A stretch of DNA of 64,000 bases from Riemerella columbina DSM 16469 (GCF_000374405.1 NZ_KB894229.1:62001-126000); one strand, 5' to 3'; shown: positions 44,327-52,757, counted from the stretch's first letter. Program-made: numbers and translations. Notes: a model not told the origin generated them from the letters alone.

Positions 44327-45079
44327 ATGAAATCTATCGTCATTAATATTGGAAATACAAACATTCGTTTTGGACTTTTTGAACAAGACCATTGTAGCGT
44401 TTCTTGGGTTATCAATACCAAACCCTACCGAACCAAAGACGAACTTTTTGTTCAGTTTAAAATGATGTATCAATCTTACAATATTAAGGTAGAGGATATT
44501 TCTAAAATTATTATCGGCTCGGTAGTACCACAGATGACCCACGATATTGCCAGAGCTATTGAAAAAATCCACCAACAAAAACCAATTTTAGTCGACCGCA
44601 ATACTCCTTCGGAAGTTAATCCTAAATCTAAACAAATGGGAACTGACATCTATGCGAATCTAGTGGCAGCACACCATCTTTATCCCGAAAGAAAAAAAAT
44701 CATTCTAGATTTTGGCACAGCCTTAACGGCAAGTTGCCTTTCCGAAACGGGGGAAACCTTAGGCGTCATTATTGCTCCAGGGATTATCACCGCACTTAAT
44801 TCTCTCGTAGGACAAACGGCACAACTGCCAGAAATAGAATTGGTAAAACCAAAATCTGTATTGGGTTTAGATACCGTTACTTGTATGCAGAGCGGTATGG
44901 TCTATGGCTATCTCGGTATGGTAGAAGGGTTTATTGACAGAATTAATGAAGAAGTAAAAGACGATTGTTTCGTGATTGCCACGGGTGGCGTATCCCATGT
45001 CTACAAACCACTAACCAATAAAATCCATATCGCTGATCGATTGCATACCTTAAAAGGGCTTTATTATTTAGGACAATAA
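44327..45079 (+). CDS. coaX: Type III pantothenate kinase
   Basis: First step of coenzyme A synthesis, ATP-dependent phosphorylation of pantothenate. The 250-residue protein has the acetate/sugar-kinase fold motifs: NIGNTNIRFGLFEQD (phosphate loop, residues 5-19), IIGSVVPQM, DFGTALTASCLSETGETLGVIIAPGI and CMQSGMVYGYLGMVEGFIDRI. Two positions differ from the common family pattern: G(A/S)DR is GTDI here, and the D of GTAxTxD is replaced by Ser. It follows the peptidase by 10 bases and ends 5 bases from the TetR gene on the other strand. Confidence 0.93.
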   Translation: MKSIVINIGNTNIRFGLFEQDHCSVSWVINTKPYRTKDELFVQFKMMYQSYNIKVEDISKIIIGSVVPQMTHDIARAIEKIHQQKPILVDRNTPSEVNPKSKQMGTDIYANLVAAHHLYPERKKIILDFGTALTASCLSETGETLGVIIAPGIITALNSLVGQTAQLPEIELVKPKSVLGLDTVTCMQSGMVYGYLGMVEGFIDRINEEVKDDCFVIATGGVSHVYKPLTNKIHIADRLHTLKGLYYLGQ

Positions 45080-45084
45080 TCCAA

Positions 45085-45708
45085 TCACTTTTGCTGATGA
45101 CCTAGAAGCGAAAAAATCATATCTTTTAAATAGAGATTCAGTTTTTTTTCTAAGGCGGGCAAATAGGATTTTCCCTTTGGCAAATAATCTTTATAAAAAA
45201 ATTGGTTTCTTATGGTAAAGACTATGGTACCTATAAGACTGGATAGGATTTCCTCCGCTTTTGCCAGTTTGGTAAATTCGCCCGTTACGATACCTTTTTT
45301 TATGGCGTCATCTAGCCTATGGATACACAAATCATAAAAATCCTTTAAGAAAAACGCAAGGTTTGGATTAAACTGCATTTCTTGTGTGACAAACCCATGA
45401 AAATAACTAAATTTCAGAATATGTTTCACTACAAAAGCAACCATTTCCGAAATTTGTGTGGTAGGGCTTGCCTTAGATATGGTCAATGTAAACACGCTAA
45501 ATACCTCTCTCGTTTTTTCTACGCGATATTGATACAATGCCGCCATCATTTTTTCTTTAGAACCGAAGTAATAAGAAATCATCGCCACATTCACTTGGGC
45601 TAGTTTAGCAATTTCCCGCATAGAAGTAGCATCGTAGCCTTTTTCAGCAATCAGAACTTCCGCAGCATCTAGAATATTAATTTGTTTATCAGTAAAGGTT
45701 TGGCTCAT
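45085..45708 (-). CDS. TetR/AcrR-family transcriptional regulator
   Basis: A 207-residue repressor-type protein. Residues 8-54 form the TetR helix-turn-helix (QINILDAAEVLIAEKGYDATSMREIAKLAQVNVAMISYYFGSKEKM); the remainder is a helical ligand-binding domain of no recognised specificity. No transporter or enzyme lies next to it on its own strand, so its targets are unknown. The -7 box is 18 bases before the ATG. It could also act on the divergent sigma-factor gene. Confidence 0.9.
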   Translation of the reverse strand: MSQTFTDKQINILDAAEVLIAEKGYDATSMREIAKLAQVNVAMISYYFGSKEKMMAALYQYRVEKTREVFSVFTLTISKASPTTQISEMVAFVVKHILKFSYFHGFVTQEMQFNPNLAFFLKDFYDLCIHRLDDAIKKGIVTGEFTKLAKAEEILSSLIGTIVFTIRNQFFYKDYLPKGKSYLPALEKKLNLYLKDMIFSLLGHQQK

Positions 45709-45726
45709 AGATTATCAATCTTTATG

Positions 45727-45734
45727 CAAAATTA
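45727..45734 (-). promoter_or_regulatory. -7 box of TetR-gene promoter
   Basis: Complement reads TAATTTTG, 18 bases before the ATG at 45708. Confidence 0.45.
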
Positions 45735-45830
45735 AGGTTTTTTGAGGGATTCCAATACCATTATCAAATGATTTTAAAACATCAATACCAATAAAATGTT
45801 AATTTTTCTTAATTCTTTCAAAATAAATCT

Positions 45831-45838
45831 TATATTTG
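45831..45838 (+). promoter_or_regulatory. -7 box of sigma-factor promoter
   Basis: TATATTTG, giving a leader of about 100 bases before the sigma-factor ATG at 45948. No riboswitch or strong hairpin was recognised in that leader. Confidence 0.45.
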
Positions 45839-45947
45839 TAGCATCATAAAACCAAAACTATAGATAAAACTTTACTCTTTTAACTATTATTAAAAATCCA
45901 AATTGCCCTATCCATTATAAGGCACTAACGAGTTAAACTGTAAAGTT

Positions 45948-46535
45948 ATGAAAGTTTTATGCGATAGCACACTGATACAATCTTACCAGCAAGGCAGCGA
46001 ATCCGCACTTGCCCAACTTATAGAAAAACACCAAAAAGATTTATTTACTTTTATTTTTTATAAAGTTTATGATGAGCATATAGCCAATGATATCTTCCAA
46101 GATACCTTTATGAAAATCATCATCAAATTAAAATCTGGCGCTTATAAAGACGAAGGTAAATTTATCCTTTGGGCTAAAAGAATTGCCCGCAACCTTATCA
46201 TAGACCATTATAGAATAACATCTAAACGGCAGCACATTTCTGAAACTACCTTCGATGATGAGTTTTCTATCTTTGACACCCTTTGTGAACCTTCCGAAAA
46301 CATAGAAGAACAAATGGTTTCATTACAAATTAACGAATCTCTTACCCAGATGATTCAGTTGCTTCCAGAAAATCAAAGAGAAGTCATTAAACTAAGATTT
46401 TTTGATGGTTTAAGTTTTAAAGAAATTGCTGAACAAACCGATTCTAGTATTAATACAACGCTTGGCAGGGTTAGGTATGCGGTTCTAAATTTAAGAAAAA
46501 TTATGGAGGAACATCAAATAATTTTAACCCGATAA
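45948..46535 (+). CDS. ECF-type RNA polymerase sigma factor
   Basis: A 195-residue sigma-70-family protein. Region 2 is seen around DLFTFIFYKVYDEHIANDIFQDTFMKIII (about 30-60) and WAKRIARNLIIDHYR, and region 4 as LPENQREVIKLRFFDGLSFKEIAEQTDSSINTTLGRVRYAVLNLRK (about 140-185). No FecR-type anti-sigma or TonB receptor gene is next to it, so it is not an obvious iron-siderophore ECF. The following 44-codon ORF starts 52 bases after it and may be part of the same transcript. Confidence 0.92.
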   Translation: MKVLCDSTLIQSYQQGSESALAQLIEKHQKDLFTFIFYKVYDEHIANDIFQDTFMKIIIKLKSGAYKDEGKFILWAKRIARNLIIDHYRITSKRQHISETTFDDEFSIFDTLCEPSENIEEQMVSLQINESLTQMIQLLPENQREVIKLRFFDGLSFKEIAEQTDSSINTTLGRVRYAVLNLRKIMEEHQIILTR

Positions 46536-46587
46536 ATATAATATTTAGGCTATTATTTCGTTATCAAAAAAACAAATAATAAAGCCG

Positions 46588-46722
46588 ATGAAAAACATTT
46601 ACTCTAGAGCCTATCAAGTATTACTTCCAAAACCATCAACGGTTAAGTTTTTGTTAGATTTTTCAAAATCGTTGACGGTTTTTAATTCTGAAAATGGAGT
46701 CTTCGTACTCTCAAAAAATTAA
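46588..46722 (+). CDS. Small 44-residue ORF after the sigma-factor gene
   Basis: ATG 46588 to TAA 46722, beginning MKNIYSRAYQVLLPKPSTV and ending SENGVFVLSKN. Too short for most automatic callers, but codon use and composition look coding and it fills most of the 200-base gap before the HAD gene. It contains a 13-base inverted repeat (see separate entry). The -7 box of the HAD gene overlaps the end of this unit by only a few bases. Function unknown; it could be a sigma-linked small regulator or a chance ORF. Confidence 0.5.
   Translation: MKNIYSRAYQVLLPKPSTVKFLLDFSKSLTVFNSENGVFVLSKN
46629..46682 (+). repeat. Inverted repeat inside the 44-residue ORF
   Basis: AAAACCATCAACG (46629-46641) and CGTTGACGGTTTT (46670-46682) are complementary at 12 of 13 positions plus one G-U pair, enclosing 28 bases. 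The 3' arm ends in a T run, so it could work as a terminator for the sigma-factor transcript. Confidence 0.6.
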
Positions 46723-46731
46723 CTAACTTTG
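46702..46731 (+). promoter_or_regulatory. Promoter of the HAD gene (leaderless geometry)
   Basis: -33-like TTCG (46702-46705), 18-base spacer, -7 box TAACTTTG (46724-46731); the ATG at 46738 follows after 6 bases, so transcription would start at or next to the start codon. Confidence 0.5.
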
Positions 46732-46737
46732 TGCCTT

Positions 46738-47433
46738 ATGAAAATTAGGCACATTTTTTTTGATTTAGACAATACCCTTTGGGACCATCGTAAAAATGCT
46801 CAGCTCACTTTACAAAAGTTATTCTCTGAGTACAATATACAAGATAAACTTTCTATCAGCTTTGAGGAATATCATAGTGTATACCATACCATCAACGAAG
46901 ATTTATGGGCAAAAATCAGAGATGGCATTATTGATAAAGACACACTGAGAAAGCATCGCTTTTATGATGTATTTCTACACTTTGGGCTTGATGATTTTGA
47001 ACTGGCTCAAACTTTTGAACATCAATTTTTAGATGAAATTATAGAGTATAACGAACTGGTAGAAGGCACTGTGCCACTTTTAAATTACTTAAAAGACAAA
47101 GGCTACACCTTACACATTCTATCCAACGGTTTCCAAGAAGTAACCCGAAGAAAATTAACGGGGAGTAAAATAGAACATTATTTTGAAACTGTAACCAGTG
47201 CCGATGAAATTGGGCTAAGAAAACCTCACCCGGAAATTTTTCAATTTGCTTTAAATAAAGCCCATGCCGAAGAGCAAAACACTTATTTTATTGGGGATGA
47301 TTGGATTGCCGATGCCTTGGGCGCTAGAGATTTTGGCTTACCCGTTCTATTTTTTGATGTGTTCGACGAAGGATTTTCAGAGACGGGTATCATCAATATT
47401 AAAACGCTTTCTGAGGTAAAAGATTATCTTTAA
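46738..47433 (+). CDS. HAD-family phosphatase, YjjG-like nucleotidase
   Basis: A 231-residue haloacid-dehalogenase hydrolase. ATG 46738 is chosen over the TTG nine bases earlier because it gives the standard start MKIRHIFFDLDNTLWDHRKNA with the nucleophile motif DLDNT. Motif II is LSNGFQEV, motif III lysine in GLRKPHPEIFQFAL and motif IV IGDDWIADALGA. The helical cap and overall pattern match YjjG, a pyrimidine nucleoside 5'-phosphatase; substrate is inferred. Confidence 0.9.
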   Translation: MKIRHIFFDLDNTLWDHRKNAQLTLQKLFSEYNIQDKLSISFEEYHSVYHTINEDLWAKIRDGIIDKDTLRKHRFYDVFLHFGLDDFELAQTFEHQFLDEIIEYNELVEGTVPLLNYLKDKGYTLHILSNGFQEVTRRKLTGSKIEHYFETVTSADEIGLRKPHPEIFQFALNKAHAEEQNTYFIGDDWIADALGARDFGLPVLFFDVFDEGFSETGIINIKTLSEVKDYL

Positions 47434-47446
47434 CCTATAAAATGAT

Positions 47447-47454
47447 TAATTTTG
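47447..47454 (+). promoter_or_regulatory. -7 box of trpS promoter
   Basis: TAATTTTG, 22 bases before the trpS ATG. Confidence 0.45.
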
Positions 47455-47476
47455 CATTTGTAAAAAATAAAATATA

Positions 47477-48445
47477 ATGTCAAGAATACTTACAGGGATA
47501 CAGGCGACAGGAACGCCACACTTAGGAAATTTACTAGGTGCTATTATTCCCGCCATAGAATTGTCTAAATCTTCGGATAACGAATCTTTTTTGTTTATTG
47601 CCAACCTGCATTCTTTAACTCAAATTAAAGATGCTGCTACACTAAAACAAAATACTTACGAAATTGCAGCGGCTTGGCTCGCCTGTGGACTAGATACAGA
47701 AAAAACTTATTTCTACCGCCAAAGCGATATTCCAGAAGTCTGCGAACTCTCTTGGTATTTATCGTGTTTTTTTCCTTACCAAAGATTAACACTTGCCCAC
47801 TCTTTTAAAGATAAAGCCGATAGATTAGAAGATGTCAACGCGGGATTGTTTACTTATCCCGTATTGATGGCAGCAGATATCCTTCTCTACGATGCTGAAA
47901 TTGTTCCCGTGGGTAAAGACCAACTTCAACATCTAGAAATGGCAAGAGATATGGGATCTAGGTTTAATCACCAAATGGGGGAAACTTTTGTATTGCCACA
48001 GGCAGAATTACAAGAAAACACTAAATATGTACCAGGTACTGATGGTAATAAAATGTCTAAATCTAGAGGAAACATCATCAATATTTTCTTACCAGAAAAG
48101 CAATTAAAAAAACAAGTGATGTCAATAGAAACGGATTCTAAAACTTTAGAAGAGCCTAAAGACCCAGAAACCGACAAAGTATTTGCCATCTACGAATTGA
48201 TTGCTAGCCCTGAACAAACCGAGGCGTTAAGAGCAAAATATCTGGCGGGTAACTTTGGCTATGGTCATGCAAAAACGGAACTGCTTAGCCTAATTTTAGA
48301 AAAATTTGCAAAAGAACGCGAACTGTACAATTACTATATGAACAACCTAGAGGAGCTTGAAGAAAAACTACAAGTTGGGGCAGAAAAAACAAGACGCATC
48401 GCCCATGAAACACTCAAACGCGTACGCACCAATCTAGGGATGTAG
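47477..48445 (+). CDS. trpS: Tryptophanyl-tRNA synthetase
   Basis: Class I synthetase charging tRNA-Trp. The 322-residue protein has the HIGH-equivalent ATGTPHLGNLLGAI (about residues 10-23), the conserved DILLYDAEIVPVGKDQLQHLEMARD and KMSKS as GNKMSKSRGNIINIF (about 194-208). Normal length. A strong terminator follows. Confidence 0.97.
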   Translation: MSRILTGIQATGTPHLGNLLGAIIPAIELSKSSDNESFLFIANLHSLTQIKDAATLKQNTYEIAAAWLACGLDTEKTYFYRQSDIPEVCELSWYLSCFFPYQRLTLAHSFKDKADRLEDVNAGLFTYPVLMAADILLYDAEIVPVGKDQLQHLEMARDMGSRFNHQMGETFVLPQAELQENTKYVPGTDGNKMSKSRGNIINIFLPEKQLKKQVMSIETDSKTLEEPKDPETDKVFAIYELIASPEQTEALRAKYLAGNFGYGHAKTELLSLILEKFAKERELYNYYMNNLEELEEKLQVGAEKTRRIAHETLKRVRTNLGM

Positions 48446-48467
48446 CTAGCAATTCCTATCCAGATTG

Positions 48468-48497
48468 AAGACCTTTTTATTTCAAAAAAAGGTCTTT
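48468..48497 (+). terminator. Terminator of trpS
   Basis: Stem AAGACCTTTTT (48468-48478) with AAAAAGGTCTT (48486-48496), loop of 7, followed by TTATTTT; 23 bases after the stop. Confidence 0.85.
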
Positions 48498-48517
48498 TAT
48501 TTTCACTATTAAAAAAC

Positions 48518-48525
48518 TATCTTTG
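48518..48525 (+). promoter_or_regulatory. -7 box of AI-2E-family gene promoter
   Basis: TATCTTTG, 22 bases before the ATG at 48548. Confidence 0.5.
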
Positions 48526-48547
48526 TTGATAATAAATTTACAATCCT

Positions 48548-49645
48548 ATGAATAACGATGCCATAAGCAATGTTAAAATCAAGCAAATTGCCCTGATTTT
48601 AATTATCCTAATATTATTTCTACTGATCGCCTACAACTTAGCTATGTTTATTCCATCTTTGTTAGGCGCAATTACACTCTATGTAATTTCTAGAAAATAT
48701 AATCTTTATCTCATAGAAAAGAAAAAATGGAAACCGTGGCTCTCCGCTCTCACCATTATGCTTTCTACGATTTTGATACTGATTTTGCCAATGTATTTTT
48801 TAGTAGATATGGTGATAGAAAAACTGGGGCATGCTAAGAACTATATGGCAAAGTTTAATGATTTCTTAGACAAAATACACCAATATATTTTAGACAAAGT
48901 GGGCTTTGATATACTAAGTCAAGATAATCTGGATAAGGTGAAAGAGCTCGCAGGGACTATATCTACAACAGCGGTTAGCAGTACCTTTAATACCGTTACC
49001 GTTGTAAGTTCTGCTTATTTTATTTTATATTTCATGCTCATTAATCCTAGGGTTTTTGAAAGAATTCTAGTAAAAGCGGCACCACTTAAAAGAACCAATA
49101 TCAACCTTATTGCGGATAAAATTAGAAAAATGATTATTGCCAATGCTATTGGGATTCCTGTGGTTGCCTTAGGACAAGGGATTGTAGCACTGATTGGATA
49201 TTATATCTTTGGGGCACCAAGCCCGATATTATTATTTGCATTAACTGCGGTTTGTTCTATGATTCCTATCGTTGGGGCGTCTATTATCTTTATTCCCGTT
49301 GCGCTATTTATGGCGGCAGAGGGCGATGTAGTTTCGGGGATTGGTATATTTCTATATTGTGTAATTTTAGTGGGGTTAACCGATAATGTTTTAAGGTTTA
49401 CTTTACTAAAAAAACTAGAAGACATCCACCCACTCAATACCGTATTTGGAATTATCTTGGGTATGAATTTATTTGGATTTATGGGCTTAGTATTTGGACC
49501 TATTTTAGTATCCGTTACCTTGTTATTGATACAAGTTTACCAAGACGAGTTTACCGATAATCCAACTCCAGAATTGGTACTCACCGACCAACCTGAGGAA
49601 GACAGAGATGATACAGACTTAATTATTGACCCAAAAGATGCTTAA
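48548..49645 (+). CDS. AI-2E/PerM-family membrane permease
   Basis: A 365-residue integral membrane protein with about seven or eight spans: a close pair near residues 11-46, one near 57-79, and a C-terminal bundle from about 145. A conserved family segment is seen as APLKRTNINLIADKIRKMIIANAIGIPVVALGQGIVALIGYYIFG. The family is named for the autoinducer-2 exporter TqsA, but most members have other or unknown cargo. The tail is acidic (PEEDRDDTDLII). The stop overlaps the DUF3820 start by one base. Confidence 0.88.
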   Translation: MNNDAISNVKIKQIALILIILILFLLIAYNLAMFIPSLLGAITLYVISRKYNLYLIEKKKWKPWLSALTIMLSTILILILPMYFLVDMVIEKLGHAKNYMAKFNDFLDKIHQYILDKVGFDILSQDNLDKVKELAGTISTTAVSSTFNTVTVVSSAYFILYFMLINPRVFERILVKAAPLKRTNINLIADKIRKMIIANAIGIPVVALGQGIVALIGYYIFGAPSPILLFALTAVCSMIPIVGASIIFIPVALFMAAEGDVVSGIGIFLYCVILVGLTDNVLRFTLLKKLEDIHPLNTVFGIILGMNLFGFMGLVFGPILVSVTLLLIQVYQDEFTDNPTPELVLTDQPEEDRDDTDLIIDPKDA

Positions 49646-49881
49646 TGGAACAACCTAGTATCAATCCAGAGATTTTAAAAGAAATTTGTAAAACCAAAAT
49701 GCCTTTTGGGAAATATAAAGATTTCATTTTAGTCGATTTACCTATTGCCTATCTAGAATGGTTTCTAAGACAGGGAGGATTCCCCAAAGGTAAACTAGGC
49801 ATGCAACTGGCAACCATCTACGAAATAAAACTCAATGGTTTAGAAGATATTTTAAGGGAAATTAAAGCCATGCTCAACTAA
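49645..49881 (+). CDS. DUF3820-family small protein
   Basis: A 78-residue protein with the DUF3820 pattern: MPFGKYKDFILVDLPIAYLEWFLRQGGFPKGKLG followed by EIKLNGLEDIL. The family occurs alone or at the end of exonuclease-like proteins; its function is unknown to me. It is coupled to the AI-2E-family gene by a one-base overlap (TAATG), and a terminator follows. Confidence 0.85.
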   Translation: MEQPSINPEILKEICKTKMPFGKYKDFILVDLPIAYLEWFLRQGGFPKGKLGMQLATIYEIKLNGLEDILREIKAMLN

Positions 49882-49884
49882 AAA

Positions 49885-49912
49885 GACCCAGCCTCTTTTT
49901 CAAGGCTGGGCA
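49885..49912. terminator. Bidirectional terminator between DUF3820 and metallopeptidase genes
   Basis: Stem CCCAGCCT/AGGCTGGG (49887-49894 and 49903-49910) with an A run before and a T-rich stretch after; placed between two converging genes. Confidence 0.8.
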
Positions 49913-49935
49913 TTAAATTTTTAATAAAGATATAA

Positions 49936-50781
49936 TTACTTCAACAACGCATCAAAAGTATTACCTTGGCGGATGTCGCCTGTTTCATAGCCTTTTAAAA
50001 ACCACTCTTTTCTTTGTGCTGAACTACCATGGGTAAAGGCTTCTTGATTCACATAGCCTTGACCGCGCTTTTGGATATTGTCATCCCCTACCGCAGCAGC
50101 AGCATCTATGGCACTTTGGATATCACCAGGTTCTAATATATGCGCTCTATTATCTGTTTTTCTAGCCCAAAGTCCAGCGTAGAAATCAGCTTGAAGTTCT
50201 GTCGCCACAGAAATCCTATTCATTTGCGCTTCAGAATATTTACCGCTGCGTCTCAATTCATTTACTTTTTGAGTTGTTCCAAGTAAAGTTTGGATATGAT
50301 GTCCTTGTTCATGAGCCAATACATAGGCAACAGAAAATTCCGTTACTTTCGCACCAAAGCGTTTTTCTAGTTCATTAAAAAAACTCATATCCATATATAT
50401 ACTTTCATCAACAGGGCAATAGAATGGTCCCATTTCCGATTGTGCTACACCACAGCCCGATTGGGTGACATTTTCAAATAATACAATTTTTGGCTTTCGA
50501 TATTGCATACCATTTTCGTTGAATATTTTTTTCCAAGTCATATCATTTTCCGCATGCAACATTTCTATAAACTCTCTCACCTTTAGTTCTTGTTGAGAAA
50601 GAGCTCTCTGCTCCGTTTGGGTAGGTGAAGAAGTAGAACCGATAACGGCAGAAGGATCACCACCAAGAAAAAACACAATAGCCGCAATGATAAGTGTACC
50701 TATACCACCCCCTATCAATCCCCCGCCTACGCCTCTACCACGGCGATCATCAATTTCACTTCTGTTATTTGTCCATTTCAT
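49936..50781 (-). CDS. Membrane-anchored neutral zinc metallopeptidase (YpfJ-like)
   Basis: A 281-residue protein of the putative neutral zinc metallopeptidase family. Basic N-terminus (NNRSEIDDRRGRG), a glycine-rich single span (about residues 18-41) and an extracytoplasmic peptidase domain with zinc motif AHEQGHHIQTLLG (about 158-170), a downstream ligand region VATELQADFYAGLWA, and the family ending THGSSAQRKEWFLKGYETGD. Cysteines near 108-122 (SGCGVAQSEMGPFYCPVD) are a family feature. Stand-alone gene. Confidence 0.93.
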   Translation of the reverse strand: MKWTNNRSEIDDRRGRGVGGGLIGGGIGTLIIAAIVFFLGGDPSAVIGSTSSPTQTEQRALSQQELKVREFIEMLHAENDMTWKKIFNENGMQYRKPKIVLFENVTQSGCGVAQSEMGPFYCPVDESIYMDMSFFNELEKRFGAKVTEFSVAYVLAHEQGHHIQTLLGTTQKVNELRRSGKYSEAQMNRISVATELQADFYAGLWARKTDNRAHILEPGDIQSAIDAAAAVGDDNIQKRGQGYVNQEAFTHGSSAQRKEWFLKGYETGDIRQGNTFDALLK

Positions 50782-50812
50782 AAGTCTATGTTTTAAATTT
50801 TGGGTTAAAATA

Positions 50813-50820
50813 CAAAATTA
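50813..50820 (-). promoter_or_regulatory. -7 box of the metallopeptidase promoter
   Basis: Complement reads TAATTTTG, 31 bases before the ATG. The rest of the gap to ribH (50821-50929) shows no clear terminator. Confidence 0.45.
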
Positions 50821-50929
50821 TTTGATGTGAGCAATCTTCGTTACCACATTTTAAAAGTATTTAACCCTATCAATTATCAAACCATTTTAATAGATTGATA
50901 TTAAAAAGTAATTTATCAGATAAAAATGA

Positions 50930-51415
50930 TTAGATATTATTTTTAAAGTCTACCATTTTGAGTGCAGTAATCGCCGCCTCTACCCCTTTATTTCCTAGAG
51001 CACCACCACTCCTTGCGATAGACTGCTCTTTGGTATCGTCCGTCAAAACACAGAAAATAGTAGGGGTTTGGGTTTGGGTATTGCACGCGGTAATGCCTTG
51101 GGTCACACCTTGACAAACATAATCAAAATGCGAGGTTTCCCCACGAATCACACAGCCAATCGCTATGATGGCATCAAAGTACTGGTCTCTAGCACATAGA
51201 CGCATCGCGGCATAACTCAATTCAAATGCACCTGGCACATAATATACTTTTATTCGCTCTCGCTTTACCCCATGTTTTAGCAGGGTTTCTATTGCCCCAT
51301 CTCTTAAATTAAAGGTTACAAAATCATTCCACTCGGAAACGACAATGCCGATGTTGAACGCATCGGCATCATTAATTTGGAGTGGCTTATAATCAGAAAG
51401 ATTATCCGTTGCCAT
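50930..51415 (-). CDS. ribH: 6,7-dimethyl-8-ribityllumazine synthase
   Basis: Penultimate step of riboflavin synthesis. The 161-residue protein has the family motifs: IGIVVSEWNDFVT, YVPGAFELSYAA, AIIAIGCVIRGETSHFDYVCQGV with the catalytic His, and the ending GNKGVEAAITALKMVD. It lies 14 bases after the TPR-protein gene. No other rib gene or FMN riboswitch is visible nearby. Confidence 0.97.
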   Translation of the reverse strand: MATDNLSDYKPLQINDADAFNIGIVVSEWNDFVTFNLRDGAIETLLKHGVKRERIKVYYVPGAFELSYAAMRLCARDQYFDAIIAIGCVIRGETSHFDYVCQGVTQGITACNTQTQTPTIFCVLTDDTKEQSIARSGGALGNKGVEAAITALKMVDFKNNI

Positions 51416-51429
51416 AATTTTTATTTTAA

Positions 51430-52143
51430 TTAATAATATTTTACCATTTCAATGTAAGCGTCTGACGCCCCACCATCGTAATCTTGGTATTTTTCTTCAA
51501 TGGTCTCAAAGTATTTTTTGGCATCTGCATTCTTTTTAAGCGCTAGTGCCATCACTCCCGCTTTTCTTGTAAAGTAATAAGAAGTATACGGGTCATCCGA
51601 TACTGATGAAGCCTTGCCATACTGTGCCATAGCCTCGTCTGATTTGTTAAGACTTGCTAAACAGTCTCCCATAGCCCCATGTTTTAGTGCCATTAAAATT
51701 TTATTGTCTGATTTAAACGCATCTAATAAATCATAAGCCTCCTGGTATTTACCTTCTTTATATTTGATAAGTCCTGCTTCATAGGCAGACAATTTACCAA
51801 CTTTAGTACCACCATACTCGTTAAAAGTTCCTAAAAAGCCTGGGTTGGTTGTAGATTTACCCCCTAACGCTTTAGCATCATCGCCATCGGCTTGTGCCTT
51901 TTGCGCAGCTAGATAGCTCATCGTGGCTTCTTGATTTTTAGGTGCTACAACAAATTGTTGATAGGCAAAATAACCAAAAATTGCTAATAAAATAAGACCA
52001 AACCCTATCATTAAATGTTTGGCATATTTTTCAATGAATTTTTCGGACTTTAGTGCCGACTGGTCTAATTCTTCAAAAATTTCTACCGTTTCCTTTCCTT
52101 CTTTTATTTGCTCTTTGCTGAGTTTATTAAATCTCTTAGCCAT
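51430..52143 (-). CDS. Membrane-anchored TPR protein (YfgM-like)
   Basis: A 237-residue protein with a charged cytoplasmic N-terminus (SKEQIKEGKETVEIFEELDQSALKSEKF), one membrane span (about residues 44-64) and a periplasmic part of tetratricopeptide-like helices (YEAGLIKYKEGKYQEAYDLLDAF, GDCLASLNKSDEAMAQYGKAS, KAGVMALALKKNADAKKYFETI). The layout matches the YfgM family of Sec-associated chaperones; the exact role is inferred. It heads a two-gene unit with ribH. Confidence 0.85.
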   Translation of the reverse strand: MAKRFNKLSKEQIKEGKETVEIFEELDQSALKSEKFIEKYAKHLMIGFGLILLAIFGYFAYQQFVVAPKNQEATMSYLAAQKAQADGDDAKALGGKSTTNPGFLGTFNEYGGTKVGKLSAYEAGLIKYKEGKYQEAYDLLDAFKSDNKILMALKHGAMGDCLASLNKSDEAMAQYGKASSVSDDPYTSYYFTRKAGVMALALKKNADAKKYFETIEEKYQDYDGGASDAYIEMVKYY

Positions 52144-52164
52144 TGTTATATTTTATTTAATTCG

Positions 52165-52196
52165 CAAATTTAGTTTTTTCTTTGCTGATATACAAA
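52165..52196 (-). promoter_or_regulatory. Promoter of the TPR protein-ribH unit
   Basis: -7 box TAAATTTG (complement of 52165-52172) and -33 TTTG (complement of 52193-52196), 20-base spacer; 21 bases before the ATG. Confidence 0.6.
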
Positions 52197-52203
52197 AACT
52201 TAT

Positions 52204-52740
52204 TTAATATTCTAAAATTTGATACACTTCGGCATCAAATTGTTTTAGTTTTTCTACACCTTTGAGGTCTTTTAATCCAATTAAAAAACTAAACTGCTTT
52301 ACTTCTGCACCTTGTTTCTTTACAAGCATCGCTGCTGCTTCGGTAGTTCCTCCAGTAGCCAATAAATCGTCATGGATTAGCACTCTATCGCCTTTTTTAA
52401 TTTGCCCTTCTTTCATTTCAATTTCTGAAGAACCATATTCTAGTTCATATTTCTGTGATACAAATGGCGGCGGCAATTTTCCTTTTTTTCTAATAAGCAC
52501 AAATGGAACGCCTAATTTTACCGCTATGGCAATCCCAAATAAAAAGCCTCTACTTTCAATACCACAAACCACATCTACCTTCCCACGGCTAAATTCTACC
52601 AAATCTTGAATGACTTCTTCGTATAATTCTGGATATAAGAATATCGGGGTAATATCTTTAAACTGAATGCCTTCCTTTGGAAAATCAGGAATATTTTCAA
52701 TTGTAGCTTCTAATTTTTCAATTAATTTTTTATTTTTCAT
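52204..52740 (-). CDS. apt: Adenine phosphoribosyltransferase
   Basis: Purine salvage enzyme turning adenine and PRPP into AMP. The 178-residue protein has IPDFPKEGIQFKDITPIF at the N-terminus, DVVCGIESRGFLFG, the flexible loop LPPPFVSQKYELEYGSSEIEM and the PRPP-binding motif RVLIHDDLLATGGTTEAAAML (about 124-144). It follows the lipoprotein gene by 17 bases, likely in one transcript. Confidence 0.97.
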   Translation of the reverse strand: MKNKKLIEKLEATIENIPDFPKEGIQFKDITPIFLYPELYEEVIQDLVEFSRGKVDVVCGIESRGFLFGIAIAVKLGVPFVLIRKKGKLPPPFVSQKYELEYGSSEIEMKEGQIKKGDRVLIHDDLLATGGTTEAAAMLVKKQGAEVKQFSFLIGLKDLKGVEKLKQFDAEVYQILEY

Positions 52741-52757
52741 TCTATTATATAAATATG

